DNA from: Bacteroidales bacterium UBA1309
Lineage (GTDB): Bacteria > Bacteroidota > Bacteroidia > Bacteroidales > Dysgonomonadaceae
Direction: 5' to 3'
NCBI GenBank assembly: GCA_002307185.1
Contig: DBTT01000016.1
Span: 1 to 64,000 of the forward strand
Length of the DNA: 64,000 bases
Shown here piece by piece: positions 17,498 to 25,961 of the stretch (position 1 is its first letter; each line of letters opens with the position of its first letter). The notes under the pieces are model-generated. The model had not been told where the DNA came from. It ran no database searches and worked only from the letters and a program-made list of their open reading frames with translations. Position numbers and translations under genes: made by a program.

Positions 17498-18100
17498 TCA
17501 GCTTATGCCTCTGGATTTGGCTCCTAAATATCCGCCGTGATGCCGTTTGGCATATTCTTCACGGGTAAAACCAATTCTTTTCATTGTTCCGACTACCAAT
17601 ACGTCTCCTATTACTGTCATCACGGTGGTGGAAGTGGTGGGGGTCATTCCGAGGGTACACACTTCGTCGGGTTTGCCTGTCAACAAGCAAATGTCAGCAT
17701 CCTTTGCCAATTGGCTTTCGCCATCGCTGGTGATGACAATGAATTGGATGGAGGGAATCAGATGACGAGAAAGGGTGAGCAGTTCAATGATTTCGCGGGT
17801 TTTCCCAGAGTTGGATATCACAAGCATCACGTCGTTTTCTTGTAGAACACCCAAATCACCGTGCTGGGCTTCACTTGGGTGTAGAAAAATGGCAGGCGTG
17901 CCGGTTGAACTAAAGGTGGTGGCCATGTTTTGGGCAATTTGACCCGCTTTTCCCATGCCGGATGTCACTAGTTTTCCTTTCCTTTGATGTACATGGTCGA
18001 TAATGAGGTCGATCGCTTTTCCAAATTTATCTGTTACCGGAATATTGAGTACGGCATTGGCTTCGGCTTGAAGTAAGTTTTTTATTTCGTCCTGATCCAT
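17498..18100 (-). CDS. SIS-domain sugar-phosphate isomerase (KdsD/GutQ-like, no CBS domains)
   Basis: 200 residues made of a SIS domain only. The motif GMGKAGQIAQNMATTFSSTG followed by TPAIFLHPSEAQHGDLG matches arabinose-5-phosphate isomerases (KdsD, KpsF, GutQ), which make the precursor of Kdo for lipopolysaccharide. The C-terminal RHHGGYLG supplies the conserved His. E. coli KdsD has two CBS domains after the SIS domain; they are absent here, as in some Bacteroidetes enzymes. A Kdo role is inferred from the family. The gene lies behind the purE terminator. Confidence 0.85.
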   Translation of the reverse strand: MDQDEIKNLLQAEANAVLNIPVTDKFGKAIDLIIDHVHQRKGKLVTSGMGKAGQIAQNMATTFSSTGTPAIFLHPSEAQHGDLGVLQENDVMLVISNSGKTREIIELLTLSRHLIPSIQFIVITSDGESQLAKDADICLLTGKPDEVCTLGMTPTTSTTVMTVIGDVLVVGTMKRIGFTREEYAKRHHGGYLGAKSRGIS

Positions 18101-18122
18101 GGATTTGTTTATTGGAGATACA

Positions 18123-18169
18123 AAAGAAGATGTTCGCTTTCGTATGGTTTTTATTCGAACATCTTCTTT
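18123..18169 (-). terminator. Rho-independent terminator between purE and the SIS gene
   Basis: A perfect 14-bp stem (18123-18136 with 18156-18169) with a 19-base loop and T-rich flanks on both sides. It lies about 20 bp past the purE stop, so it probably ends the gcvH-purE unit. Confidence 0.8.
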
Positions 18170-18189
18170 GAGGTTTTGTTTTCTTAAAG

Positions 18190-18696
18190 TCAGTTTACTT
18201 TAAATTTGTATTTCACTTTGCCCAAGTCTTCGTTGGCCTTTACAATTTTCTTTTTCAAGTCTTCTTTGTGTTCAACCAGTTTTTTTTGCAATTCCTCGTC
18301 GCCAGTTGCAATCATCTGGATAGCCAGTATGGCTGCGTTTTGTGCTGCGTTGATACCAACAGTTGCCACTGGGATTCCTGGAGGCATTTGCACAATTGCC
18401 AACAAGGCATCCAATCCATCGAGCGAAGAATTGATCGGCACCCCGATAACAGGCAATGTGGTCATGGATGCTATCACGCCGGGCAGATGGGCAGCCATTC
18501 CAGCTGCGGCAATAATCACCTTGATGCCTTTTTCTCTCGCACCTTTGGCAAATACTTCCACTTGTTCGGGTGTTCGGTGAGCAGAAAGAGCGTTCATTTC
18601 GAAAGGGACTTCCAGTTCGTCTAAAAATTTGGCTGCTTTTTCCATAATAGGAAGATCCGAGGTGCTTCCCATTATGATGCTTACAATTGGATTCAT
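18190..18696 (-). CDS. purE: N5-carboxyaminoimidazole ribonucleotide mutase
   Basis: Converts N5-CAIR to CAIR in purine synthesis. Starting at the ATG at 18696 gives 168 residues beginning MNPIVSIIMGSTSDLP, the usual PurE start. An ATG at 18723 would overlap the end of gcvH and add nine unusual residues. The catalytic His motif SAHRTPEQ and the AAGMAAHLPGV loop are intact. It is 16 bp downstream of gcvH on the same strand. Class I (bacterial mutase) is inferred from the sequence pattern. Confidence 0.95.
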   Translation of the reverse strand: MNPIVSIIMGSTSDLPIMEKAAKFLDELEVPFEMNALSAHRTPEQVEVFAKGAREKGIKVIIAAAGMAAHLPGVIASMTTLPVIGVPINSSLDGLDALLAIVQMPPGIPVATVGINAAQNAAILAIQMIATGDEELQKKLVEHKEDLKKKIVKANEDLGKVKYKFKVN

Positions 18697-18712
18697 TTTG
18701 TTCGAAATATTT

Positions 18713-19093
18713 TTATTTGCCAATGATAGTCCTGTATTCTGCCGTGTTGAGCAGAGCGTCTAGCTCGGAAATATCGCTGATTTTCACTTTGATGATCCAG
18801 CCTTTTCCGTATGGATCTTGGTTTACAAGTTCTGGCGCATCGTTCAAATCTTCGTTGAATTCGACCACTTCTCCCGATAGGGGTAAAAATAGGTCGGAAA
18901 CTGTTTTCACCGCCTCGATGCTACCAAACACTTCTTCTTTGGCAACCGTTTCGCCAATGGTTGTAACATCCACATATACGATCTCGCCCAATTCGTTTTG
19001 AGCATAGTCCGTGATCCCCACATAGGCGGTATCACCGTCAATGCGCACCCATTCGTGGTCTTTGGTGTATTTTAATTCTTCTGGAAAATTCAT
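18713..19093 (-). CDS. gcvH: Glycine cleavage system H protein
   Basis: 126-residue lipoyl carrier that shuttles the aminomethyl group between the P, T and L proteins of glycine cleavage. The lipoylation site is visible as GSIEAVKTVSDL with Lys63. The N-terminal YTKDHEWVRIDGDTAYVGIT is typical. No gcvP or gcvT is in the window. It is the first gene of a unit with purE and has a perfect TATATTTG -7 box upstream. It is a second client for the lipoate ligases at 56-58 kb. Confidence 0.97.
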   Translation of the reverse strand: MNFPEELKYTKDHEWVRIDGDTAYVGITDYAQNELGEIVYVDVTTIGETVAKEEVFGSIEAVKTVSDLFLPLSGEVVEFNEDLNDAPELVNQDPYGKGWIIKVKISDISELDALLNTAEYRTIIGK

Positions 19094-19146
19094 AAGCTAC
19101 TAAATTGTTGTTTGACAGAGATTTATTTAAAAATATATTTCGGATA

Positions 19147-19154
19147 CAAATATA
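19147..19154 (-). promoter_or_regulatory. -7 promoter box for gcvH-purE (TATATTTG)
   Basis: CAAATATA on the plus strand gives a perfect Bacteroidetes -7 box on the minus strand about 55 bases ahead of the gcvH ATG. A matching -33 box is not clear. Confidence 0.5.
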
Positions 19155-19262
19155 CAGTTATAAGATTTTTCTTCGTGTATTTTGAGGTTAAAAAATTATA
19201 TCAGCAGGTTGTTCCTGGCTAGAGTGTTGAATACTACTGGCATATTCCATGTAAATCGAAGA

Positions 19263-19892
19263 TCAATTCAATAAATAGATTAAATATAGGAACAAAAATA
19301 CGCTCGCAAAAGAAAGGATCCATCCAGTAAGAAATGCAACATACACTTGAATTTTGCTATACTTTCCCGAAGAAAGTTGTAGGGAACCAACCAATCCGCC
19401 TGCTAAAAACAGAAAAATAAACAGCACAAACGGATTTTCTCCTTTCACAAAATAACAGACGCACATCGTGGCTCCCAAAATTCCTCCAATTCCGAGCAAT
19501 ATTTGGCTCACCTTCCAAAAGAAATTGAGAATGGCTGTCGCTAAAATAACCACCATGGATGCCAGAAGCAGACCCAAGTACCACAGTGGAACTCCAATCT
19601 GGAAAAAGAAATAAATCAGGAATAAGGTAAATAAGGCCGACACGATATAAGGGATCAGGCGCAAAACGGCTTGGCTCAGGTGAGGCCATCTTTCTTTGGC
19701 CATCCGGAGAAAAATGGCGGTCGTTATCGGCAGGATAAATGTTGCTGTGGCTATCAATAAGAAGAAACGAAAGCTTTGGGATATGCTGACAAAATAGACG
19801 TCGGTGTAAAGAAATGGAAGAGCCATTCCATAAAGTGGCATCAAAAGCGGATGGAATATTTTTTCAACCAAACTTGCGAGAAACTCTTTCAT
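19263..19892 (-). CDS. Conserved membrane protein, function unknown
   Basis: 209 residues with about six or seven hydrophobic segments covering most of the length. I do not recognise a named family with confidence. The ending (KIQVYVAFLTGWILSFASVF) loosely recalls the last helices of PAP2-type phosphatases, but the catalytic motifs of that family are not visible. The gene lies 12 bp downstream of rpoN on the same strand, so the two are probably cotranscribed. Confidence 0.75.
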   Translation of the reverse strand: MKEFLASLVEKIFHPLLMPLYGMALPFLYTDVYFVSISQSFRFFLLIATATFILPITTAIFLRMAKERWPHLSQAVLRLIPYIVSALFTLFLIYFFFQIGVPLWYLGLLLASMVVILATAILNFFWKVSQILLGIGGILGATMCVCYFVKGENPFVLFIFLFLAGGLVGSLQLSSGKYSKIQVYVAFLTGWILSFASVFLFLYLIYLLN

Positions 19893-19904
19893 AAAATTGT
19901 AGAT

Positions 19905-21359
19905 TTATATTTTTTTGCGTAATCTAGCCACGGGAATGTTCATCTGTTCCCTGTATTTGGCAATGGTACGGCGTGCGATCAAATAGCCTTTTTCTTTGAG
20001 AATTTCGACCAATCTGTCGTCTGTGAGCGGTTTCTTAGGGTCTTCTTCTTCGATCGACTCCTTCAGGATTTTCTTCACTTCACGCGATGAGATTTCTTCA
20101 CCTGCATCGTTTTGCATCGATTCGGAAAAGAAATACTTGAGAGGAAATATTCCAAAATTAGTTTGCACGTATTTGTTGCTTGTCACACGCGAAATGGTGG
20201 ATATGTCGTAGCCCGCAAGCTCGGCCACATCTTTCAATATCATTGGTCTTAGCATCACCTCGTCTCCCGTGAGGAAAAAGTCATACTGCAAGTCGATGAT
20301 TGCCTCCATCGTCCGTTGCATGGTTTCCTGACGCTGCCGGATAGCATCGATGAACCAACGGGCTGAATCGAGCTTTTGCTTGACAAAAAGCATGGTGTTT
20401 TTGACATCGTTGGATACTCCTTTTTTGTTTTCGGCATAGCCTTGAAACATTTCTGAGTATTTCCGGCTTATACGTAGTTCGGGGATGTTTTTTTGATTCA
20501 TGTTGAGAATCACCTCTCCGTTTTGGGCTTCAACGATGAAGTCGGGAATCACTGTGTTCATCGAAACCGACAAGGAATCTCCCCAAGCGTTGCCCGGCTT
20601 GGGGTTGAGGGAAATTACCTCGTCAATCGCATCTTTGAGTTCGTCTTCCGAAATATTCAATTGTTTCAGTATGCGGTCGTAATGTTTCCGGGAGAATTCA
20701 TCGAAATAGTCGCGTAAAAGAGTGATGGCATTTTGTACCGACTGGGTTTGTTCTTCCCGTTGAAGTTGCAAAATCAGGCATTCCTGGAGGTTTTGGGCTC
20801 CGACACCGGCTGGCTCAAAATCATGGATTATTTTCAGTATCTGTGTCAGCTTGTAGCGGTCTGTATCGATGTTCTGCTGAAAGAGCAAATCATCGCTAAT
20901 AGCCGGAAGTGGACGTTCGAGGTATCCATTCTTGTCAATGTTGCCAATGATGTATTCCGCAATTCTTTCATCCGTTTCGTCCAGCTCAATCATGCCCAAC
21001 TGCTCCAAGAGGTAGTCGTGCAGCGATTCGCCAACGGAAAACGGAATGTCTTCTCTTTGCTCGTACGATGAATGGTTGTTATCGTTGAGGCGGTAGTCGG
21101 GAATGTCGTCTTCCGTGAGATAATCCCCTAGTGCCAAATCTTCCTGTGTTGTATCGCTACCTTCCTCGTTGGCATCTTGCAAATCATCATCCGAAAAAGA
21201 ATCTTCCATCCCTTCCTCCAATGCAGGATTATCTTCCAACTCTTCTTTGATGCGTTCTTCAAGTTCCAGAAGCGGGAGTTCTGTGAGCTTGATGACCTGC
21301 ATCTGGAGCGGTGATAATTTTTGTTGCTGTTTTAGCTGTAACTGCTGTTTTAGAGCCAT
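19905..21359 (-). CDS. rpoN: RNA polymerase sigma-54 factor
   Basis: 484 residues with the three sigma-54 regions: a Gln-rich region I (MALKQQLQLKQQQKLSPLQM), an acidic region II rich in Asp and Glu, and the region III core-binding and DNA-binding domains. The RpoN box is complete as ARRTIAKYRE starting at residue 462. No enhancer-binding activator gene is in the window. A -7 box lies at 21387-21394 and a long 8-bp-period repeat lies just beyond it. The adjacent membrane protein gene probably shares the transcript. Confidence 0.98.
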   Translation of the reverse strand: MALKQQLQLKQQQKLSPLQMQVIKLTELPLLELEERIKEELEDNPALEEGMEDSFSDDDLQDANEEGSDTTQEDLALGDYLTEDDIPDYRLNDNNHSSYEQREDIPFSVGESLHDYLLEQLGMIELDETDERIAEYIIGNIDKNGYLERPLPAISDDLLFQQNIDTDRYKLTQILKIIHDFEPAGVGAQNLQECLILQLQREEQTQSVQNAITLLRDYFDEFSRKHYDRILKQLNISEDELKDAIDEVISLNPKPGNAWGDSLSVSMNTVIPDFIVEAQNGEVILNMNQKNIPELRISRKYSEMFQGYAENKKGVSNDVKNTMLFVKQKLDSARWFIDAIRQRQETMQRTMEAIIDLQYDFFLTGDEVMLRPMILKDVAELAGYDISTISRVTSNKYVQTNFGIFPLKYFFSESMQNDAGEEISSREVKKILKESIEEEDPKKPLTDDRLVEILKEKGYLIARRTIAKYREQMNIPVARLRKKI

Positions 21360-21386
21360 TCTTTAGTATCAGTGTATAAGCATAGA

Positions 21387-21394
21387 CAAAGATA
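21387..21394 (-). promoter_or_regulatory. -7 promoter box for rpoN (TATCTTTG)
   Basis: CAAAGATA on the plus strand is a perfect TAnnTTTG match on the minus strand, 28 bases ahead of the rpoN ATG. No -33 TTTG is present. The 8-bp repeat region begins about 20 bp further upstream, where the -33 box would lie. Confidence 0.45.
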
Positions 21395-21413
21395 ATAAAT
21401 GTTTTCGAGTAAC

Positions 21414-21493
21414 CGAGAGTGAAGGAGGGAACAAGTGAACAAGTGAAGAAGCGAATGAATAATATTGTAATCTTGTCCACAAGTTCACAATAT
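21414..21493. repeat. 8-bp-period spacer upstream of rpoN (about ten units)
   Basis: Units in phase include aacaagtg, aacaagtg, aagaagcg, aatgaata, atattgta, atcttgtc, cacaagtt and cacaatat. The first copies are identical and the later ones drift while keeping an eight-base spacing. It fills the region between the rpoN and sulfatase promoters. Confidence 0.65.
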
Positions 21494-21505
21494 TCCAAGT
21501 GAAAT

Positions 21506-21537
21506 TTTGCCGTAATAAATTCTTAATACTACTTTTG
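21506..21537 (+). promoter_or_regulatory. Promoter of the sulfatase gene (TTTG-N20-TACTTTTG)
   Basis: A -33 TTTG at 21506-21509 and a -7 TACTTTTG at 21530-21537 with a 20-base spacer match the Bacteroidetes consensus. The ATG follows at 21583. Confidence 0.65.
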
Positions 21538-21582
21538 CCAAACATTTTTAAGGATTAGCCTTAATAGAGACAAGCCCCCAGC

Positions 21583-23421
21583 ATGGAAGATCGAATTTCA
21601 CATTTCTTTAAAGTCTATTTTTTCTTCATAGTCGTCTTTGTCTTAGAGAAGATTCTCTTTATCGTATATCATTATAATATTTACAAGCAATTTTGTTTGA
21701 GTGACTTATGGAACGTGATTCTTCATGGATTTTCGTTGGATGCTTCTATTGCTGGTTACTTGACGGTGATTCCTAGTTTGCTGCTGATTGCTGCCAGTTG
21801 GATTTTGCCATCCATTATCCGTGGCGTCGAGCGGGTTTATTTTGGTGTTGTGTTGGTGATGCTATCCTTGATTTTCATTCTCGATTTGCTCCTTTACAAG
21901 TATTGGGGGTTTCGGCTCGATGCCACCCCATTCTTCTATTTCTTTAGTTCTCCCATAAATGCTTTGGCGAGCATCAGTATTTGGTTTGTCGTTTTGGGAA
22001 TTATTTCGTTTGCATTATTGTCGTTTGCATTGTATCGCCTTGCCTGTTTTTATTTGTTTGTGGATTCTAAACCCAAGAGACCTTTGATGAGAAGAGACCT
22101 CAGTCTTCTTGTGCTACTTGTGCTTGCGGGGCTACTCGTTATCCCTATCCGGGGCGGGGTCACTGTGTCCACGATGAGCATAGGGCAGGCATATTTTAGC
22201 GATAAAGTGGAGTTGAACCATGCGGCGATCAACCCGGCCTTCAGCTTGATGGAGTCTTTCGTCAAAGAGGCCGATTTCAAGAGCCAATATCGCTTTTTCG
22301 GGGAAGATAAGGCAAATGCCCTTTTTGCAAAGGCGCAAGATGTTGCCGTTGATTCAAAAGATAGTATCCCCCAGCTTTTCACAACTCCTCATCCCAATGT
22401 GATTATTGTGATTATGGAAAGTTTCATGTCGAAAACGATGGCTTCGTTGGGAGGAATACCCAATGTGGCTACCCATTTGGACGAATTGGGGAAAAAGGGC
22501 ATTCTCTTCACCAACATCTATGCCAACAGTTTCCGCACCGACCGGGGCGTTGTGTCCATCTTGAGCGGTTATCCAGGGCAACCCACCACGAGCATCATGA
22601 AATATCCTAAAAAGACGCAATCCTTGCCCTCTATTCCCCGTTCGCTCAAAAAAGCAGGCTACGATTTGGGTTATTATTACGGAGGTGATATCAATTTCAC
22701 GAACACCCGTGCATACTTGGTTTCGATGGGGATCGACAAAATTGTCTCTGACAAGGATTTTCCCATATCACGAAGGCTTAGTAAATGGGGAGCTCACGAC
22801 CATATCGTGTTTGAACGCGCACTTGGCGACATAAAGAGCGGGCAATACCGAGAGCCGTTTTTGAGGGTGATCCAGACTTCGAGCAGCCACGAGCCGTTTG
22901 AAGTGCCTTTCAAGCGGTTGAAGGATCCCTACCTCAACTCGGTGGCATACACCGACAGCAGTATCGGGCAATTCATCAACCATTTGAAAACAACAAGTGT
23001 GTGGAAAAACACCGTGGTGATCTTAGTTCCCGATCATGCAGCGCATTATCCGCAACAGATCAAAGACGATTCGCCCGATAGGTATAAAATTCCGTTGATT
23101 ATGACTGGAGGAGCTGTTCGCCAGCCGATGAAGGTGGATGTGTTTGCTTCGCAGATCGACATTGCCGCCACCCTGCTCCATCAATTGGGAATTTCCTCTA
23201 AAGAGTTCACCTTTAGTAAAAATATATTGAATCCATCATCGCCTCATTTTGGATTTTTTACCTTTCCCAACCTGTTTGGGTTCATCACATCCGACAGCCA
23301 AACGGTCTTCGATTGCGATGGCAACAGGGTCGTGCTTTTGAATGGGAAAAACGCGACGCAAAATTTAGACAGAGGGAAGGCCTTTTTACAGAAATTGTAC
23401 GATGATTTGGGAAGCAGGTAG
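21583..23421 (+). CDS. LtaS/MdoB-type membrane sulfatase-fold phosphotransferase
   Basis: 612 residues. About five N-terminal transmembrane segments (to about residue 190) are followed by a periplasmic alkaline-phosphatase/sulfatase-fold domain. Metal-site motifs are visible: VIIVIMESFMSK, the nucleophile-Thr region NSFRTDRGVVSILSGYPG, and VILVPDHAAHYP. The family includes lipoteichoic acid synthase and glycerol-phosphate transferases for glucans; in Gram-negative bacteria it modifies envelope glycans or lipids. The precise acceptor is not known. It is monocistronic, with its own full promoter, and a perfect 7-bp hairpin spans its stop codon. Confidence 0.88.
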   Translation: MEDRISHFFKVYFFFIVVFVLEKILFIVYHYNIYKQFCLSDLWNVILHGFSLDASIAGYLTVIPSLLLIAASWILPSIIRGVERVYFGVVLVMLSLIFILDLLLYKYWGFRLDATPFFYFFSSPINALASISIWFVVLGIISFALLSFALYRLACFYLFVDSKPKRPLMRRDLSLLVLLVLAGLLVIPIRGGVTVSTMSIGQAYFSDKVELNHAAINPAFSLMESFVKEADFKSQYRFFGEDKANALFAKAQDVAVDSKDSIPQLFTTPHPNVIIVIMESFMSKTMASLGGIPNVATHLDELGKKGILFTNIYANSFRTDRGVVSILSGYPGQPTTSIMKYPKKTQSLPSIPRSLKKAGYDLGYYYGGDINFTNTRAYLVSMGIDKIVSDKDFPISRRLSKWGAHDHIVFERALGDIKSGQYREPFLRVIQTSSSHEPFEVPFKRLKDPYLNSVAYTDSSIGQFINHLKTTSVWKNTVVILVPDHAAHYPQQIKDDSPDRYKIPLIMTGGAVRQPMKVDVFASQIDIAATLLHQLGISSKEFTFSKNILNPSSPHFGFFTFPNLFGFITSDSQTVFDCDGNRVVLLNGKNATQNLDRGKAFLQKLYDDLGSR

Positions 23422-23652
23422 CTGCTTCTAAATTGGCAAGGAATATCGCTTAGTAACGTCGCGAAGACAGCTTTGCCACATGCCTGAAGTAGGTTTGCGA
23501 CCTGTGTACGGGTAGGTCTCGACCCGTCCGGGGTTATCTTTGCACCTCCTTCTCGGTATTCCACAACCCCCTCGGGGCAATCCGCGACCTATCGGTAGGT
23601 GGTTGTGTAATAGTCCAGGGGAGCTTCCACGAGGGGACTGAGGAGGAGGTGT
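23422..23652. other. Intergenic region dense in palindromes
   Basis: No gene is supported here. The sequence is GC-rich compared with other spacers. Bases 23562-23568 pair with 23601-23607, enclosing a GC hairpin (CCCC/GGGG around 23567-23577) and a perfect hairpin at 23587-23600 with a TCGG loop, a layout like a three-way junction. A further 6-bp hairpin (ACGGGT / ACCCGT) lies near 23508-23527. It may be a mobile repeat remnant or a structured RNA. Confidence 0.45.
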
Positions 23653-24303
23653 TCAAATATAATACTCCGTCGGATCGATAATCCCGGCTCGCATGGCATG
23701 TTTGGTGGCTTCGTGCACGTTGTTCACGTCCAATTTGCGGAAGATGTTTTTGCGGTGCGTGATAATGGTGTGGAAGCTCAAGTTTCTCTCGGCGGCAATT
23801 TCTTTCGTGGTTTTTCCCAAGGCGATGGCTTTCAGTATTTCCTTTTCGGTGGAGGTGAGCGCCGTCTCTGATTTTTCTTTTGCCGATTTATTGGCGTTCA
23901 ATAGCTGGTTGCTCACCCTCGGGCAAATAAAGCGTTCGTGCCTCAAGGCATAAATAAAAGCAGATTGAATTTCTTGCATCGGCGACGATTTGAGCAAGAT
24001 GCTGAATGTGTCACCCTCATATACCACTCGCTTGAGGAAATCATCAGTCAGTGTTTCCGAGAAAATAATCCAATCACTTTTTGGAAAACGTTGGCTGATA
24101 ATCAGCATTTCATCGACACTCGAAAAGTCAAACAGCAGGTAGTCGATGATAACAATGGCATCCGCCCTATTTATCAAATCGTTTATTAAATCCCGTTTGT
24201 TTTGCACCGTTTCGATAGGGTTTATTCCATCGATGGATGAAACGAGGTATTTGATTCCCGCTTGAGTAATTTCTTGTTTGTCTGCAATAAATAGATTTCG
24301 CAT
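23653..24303 (-). CDS. NarL/LuxR-type response regulator
   Basis: 216 residues. The N-terminal receiver-like domain has an acidic pair near Asp8, a possible phospho-acceptor Asp at the end of strand 3 (VIIDYLLFDF) and a conserved Lys in FSILLKSS, although the overall sequence is divergent. The C-terminal LuxR/GerE helix-turn-helix covers about residues 148-205 (LTSTEKEILKAIALGKTTKE, then NLSFHTIITHRKNIFRKL). No sensor kinase gene is adjacent. The target is unknown. It lies upstream of the palindrome-rich spacer, convergent with the sulfatase gene. Confidence 0.9.
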   Translation of the reverse strand: MRNLFIADKQEITQAGIKYLVSSIDGINPIETVQNKRDLINDLINRADAIVIIDYLLFDFSSVDEMLIISQRFPKSDWIIFSETLTDDFLKRVVYEGDTFSILLKSSPMQEIQSAFIYALRHERFICPRVSNQLLNANKSAKEKSETALTSTEKEILKAIALGKTTKEIAAERNLSFHTIITHRKNIFRKLDVNNVHEATKHAMRAGIIDPTEYYI

Positions 24304-24335
24304 TGCTTATTTTTTCCAATGATTAAGAAAGTTTG

Positions 24336-25691
24336 CTAATCTTCTTCGGGCTGATTATCGTCTTCTGAAATAATTTCTTTGGGGAGAACGAGATTCAATA
24401 TTACATAACCGGCTAATCCGGATGCTATTGTCCCCAAAATAATGCCGAGTTTTGCCTCGCCCAACAATTCCGGATAATGCACGCCGAACGAAAGATTGGC
24501 GATAAACAGAGAAACTGTAAACCCCACACCACCCAGCATGCAGATACCGGCCAACGATTTCCAGTTTGTTCCCCGTGGCAGGTTCACTATTTTCAGTTTC
24601 ACGAAAATCCAAGTGAAGGAAAAGAGTCCGATGAATTTCCCGACAAAAAGTGCCAAAAAAACAGCCAAAGTGACTACTCCAAAAAGACTTTGGTCTCCTC
24701 CGAGATGAACTCCTGCATTGGCGAATGCGAACAAAGGCATAATGAGGTAATTGACCGCTCCATGCAGTTTGTCCTCCAAATATTGCAGGGGGGAAATCAC
24801 TTTGTCGGAATACTCTTCCATATTTTTCAGTATCCTGATTTGCTTGTTCGAAATAGTGGATGAAGTGGCCTCTTCATCAAAGAGATCAAGGCTCTCACGT
24901 GTTCTATCCACGTATTTTTTCACATCCAAGCGAGGGCGTGCGGGGATCGTGAAAGCCACCAATACGCCTGCGATCGTGCTATGGATTCCCGATTGCAGGA
25001 AGAAATACCAAACGGCAATGCCAATCAAGATATAAAGCGATTTTTGCATCACTCCCAGCTTGTTCAGCACAGCCAAAACTCCGAGCAAAGCAAACCCAAT
25101 GATCAAGCTTGTGATATCTAAATGTGCCGTATAGCCAACGGCGATCACTAGAATGCCGCCAATATCGTCCACCACGGCAAAAGCTGTCAGAAATATTTTC
25201 AACCCGATAGGCACCCGCTGGCCCAACAGGCTGATGATTCCTAGCGTGAAAGCGATGTCGGTAGCCATCGGGATGGCCATTCCAATGGATTCGGGATGGG
25301 AATGGGCAAAAATAAAATATACTGCCACCGGCACAATCATTCCGCCGAAGGCAACAATCACCGGCAGGGATGCACGCCGTACACTCGACAATTCGCCGAC
25401 TAAAATTTCTCGCTTGATCTCTAAGCCTACCAGAAAGAAAAAAATAGCCATTAGTGCATCGTTGATAAATGCAGCTAAAGTGAGTGGATTGCCGTGATGG
25501 CTGAACAGATTGAAATTGCCCAATTGCATCGAAATGGGATAGTTCCAGATTTCTTGATAAAGGCCGTGCCAAGGTGAATTTGCAACCACCATCGCCAAAA
25601 GTGCAACAGCCATCAGGATAATTCCACCGTTGATGCTGTGCTTGAAAAAGTTAGTGAGCGAATAGTTGAATGTTGTCTGTCGAATAGCCAT
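24336..25691 (-). CDS. nhaA: Na+/H+ antiporter NhaA
   Basis: 451-residue inner-membrane antiporter that exports Na+ in exchange for protons. About twelve hydrophobic segments are seen. The transport-site aspartate pair is intact in FLTAFAVVDDIGGILVIAV, and the family motifs VGLEIKREILVGELS and MATDIAFTLGI are present. A cytoplasmic insert of about 50 charged residues lies near the middle (around residues 260-310), and the C-terminus is acidic. It is 32 bp upstream of the NarL-type gene on the same strand, so cotranscription is possible. Confidence 0.97.
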   Translation of the reverse strand: MAIRQTTFNYSLTNFFKHSINGGIILMAVALLAMVVANSPWHGLYQEIWNYPISMQLGNFNLFSHHGNPLTLAAFINDALMAIFFFLVGLEIKREILVGELSSVRRASLPVIVAFGGMIVPVAVYFIFAHSHPESIGMAIPMATDIAFTLGIISLLGQRVPIGLKIFLTAFAVVDDIGGILVIAVGYTAHLDITSLIIGFALLGVLAVLNKLGVMQKSLYILIGIAVWYFFLQSGIHSTIAGVLVAFTIPARPRLDVKKYVDRTRESLDLFDEEATSSTISNKQIRILKNMEEYSDKVISPLQYLEDKLHGAVNYLIMPLFAFANAGVHLGGDQSLFGVVTLAVFLALFVGKFIGLFSFTWIFVKLKIVNLPRGTNWKSLAGICMLGGVGFTVSLFIANLSFGVHYPELLGEAKLGIILGTIASGLAGYVILNLVLPKEIISEDDNQPEED

Positions 25692-25928
25692 TCCTCATTT
25701 TTTATGTCCGATTTAGTCGTAAAATTACAAAAAAAACAAATGCCAACCTGATAAATGATTGGGAACTCTGGTCAAGATTACGGTTTCACGTGCAAAATAT
25801 CATGGAAAAAGCCGGTCTAGGTTTTTTGTATAAGATCTGATTATCAATCAAATGATATTTAAACATAGCATCTTGCAGAAGGGCAGAATGAGCTCTTTTT
25901 TTCTGTTTTAAAAACAATAAATTATAAC

Positions 25929-25936
25929 TAACTTTG
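25929..25936 (+). promoter_or_regulatory. -7 promoter box for leuS (TAACTTTG)
   Basis: A perfect TAnnTTTG match 26 bases ahead of the leuS ATG. No good TTTG -33 box is seen at 19-21 bases. Confidence 0.45.
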
Positions 25937-25961
25937 CCGCTAAAATTGGCAAACGAAAATT

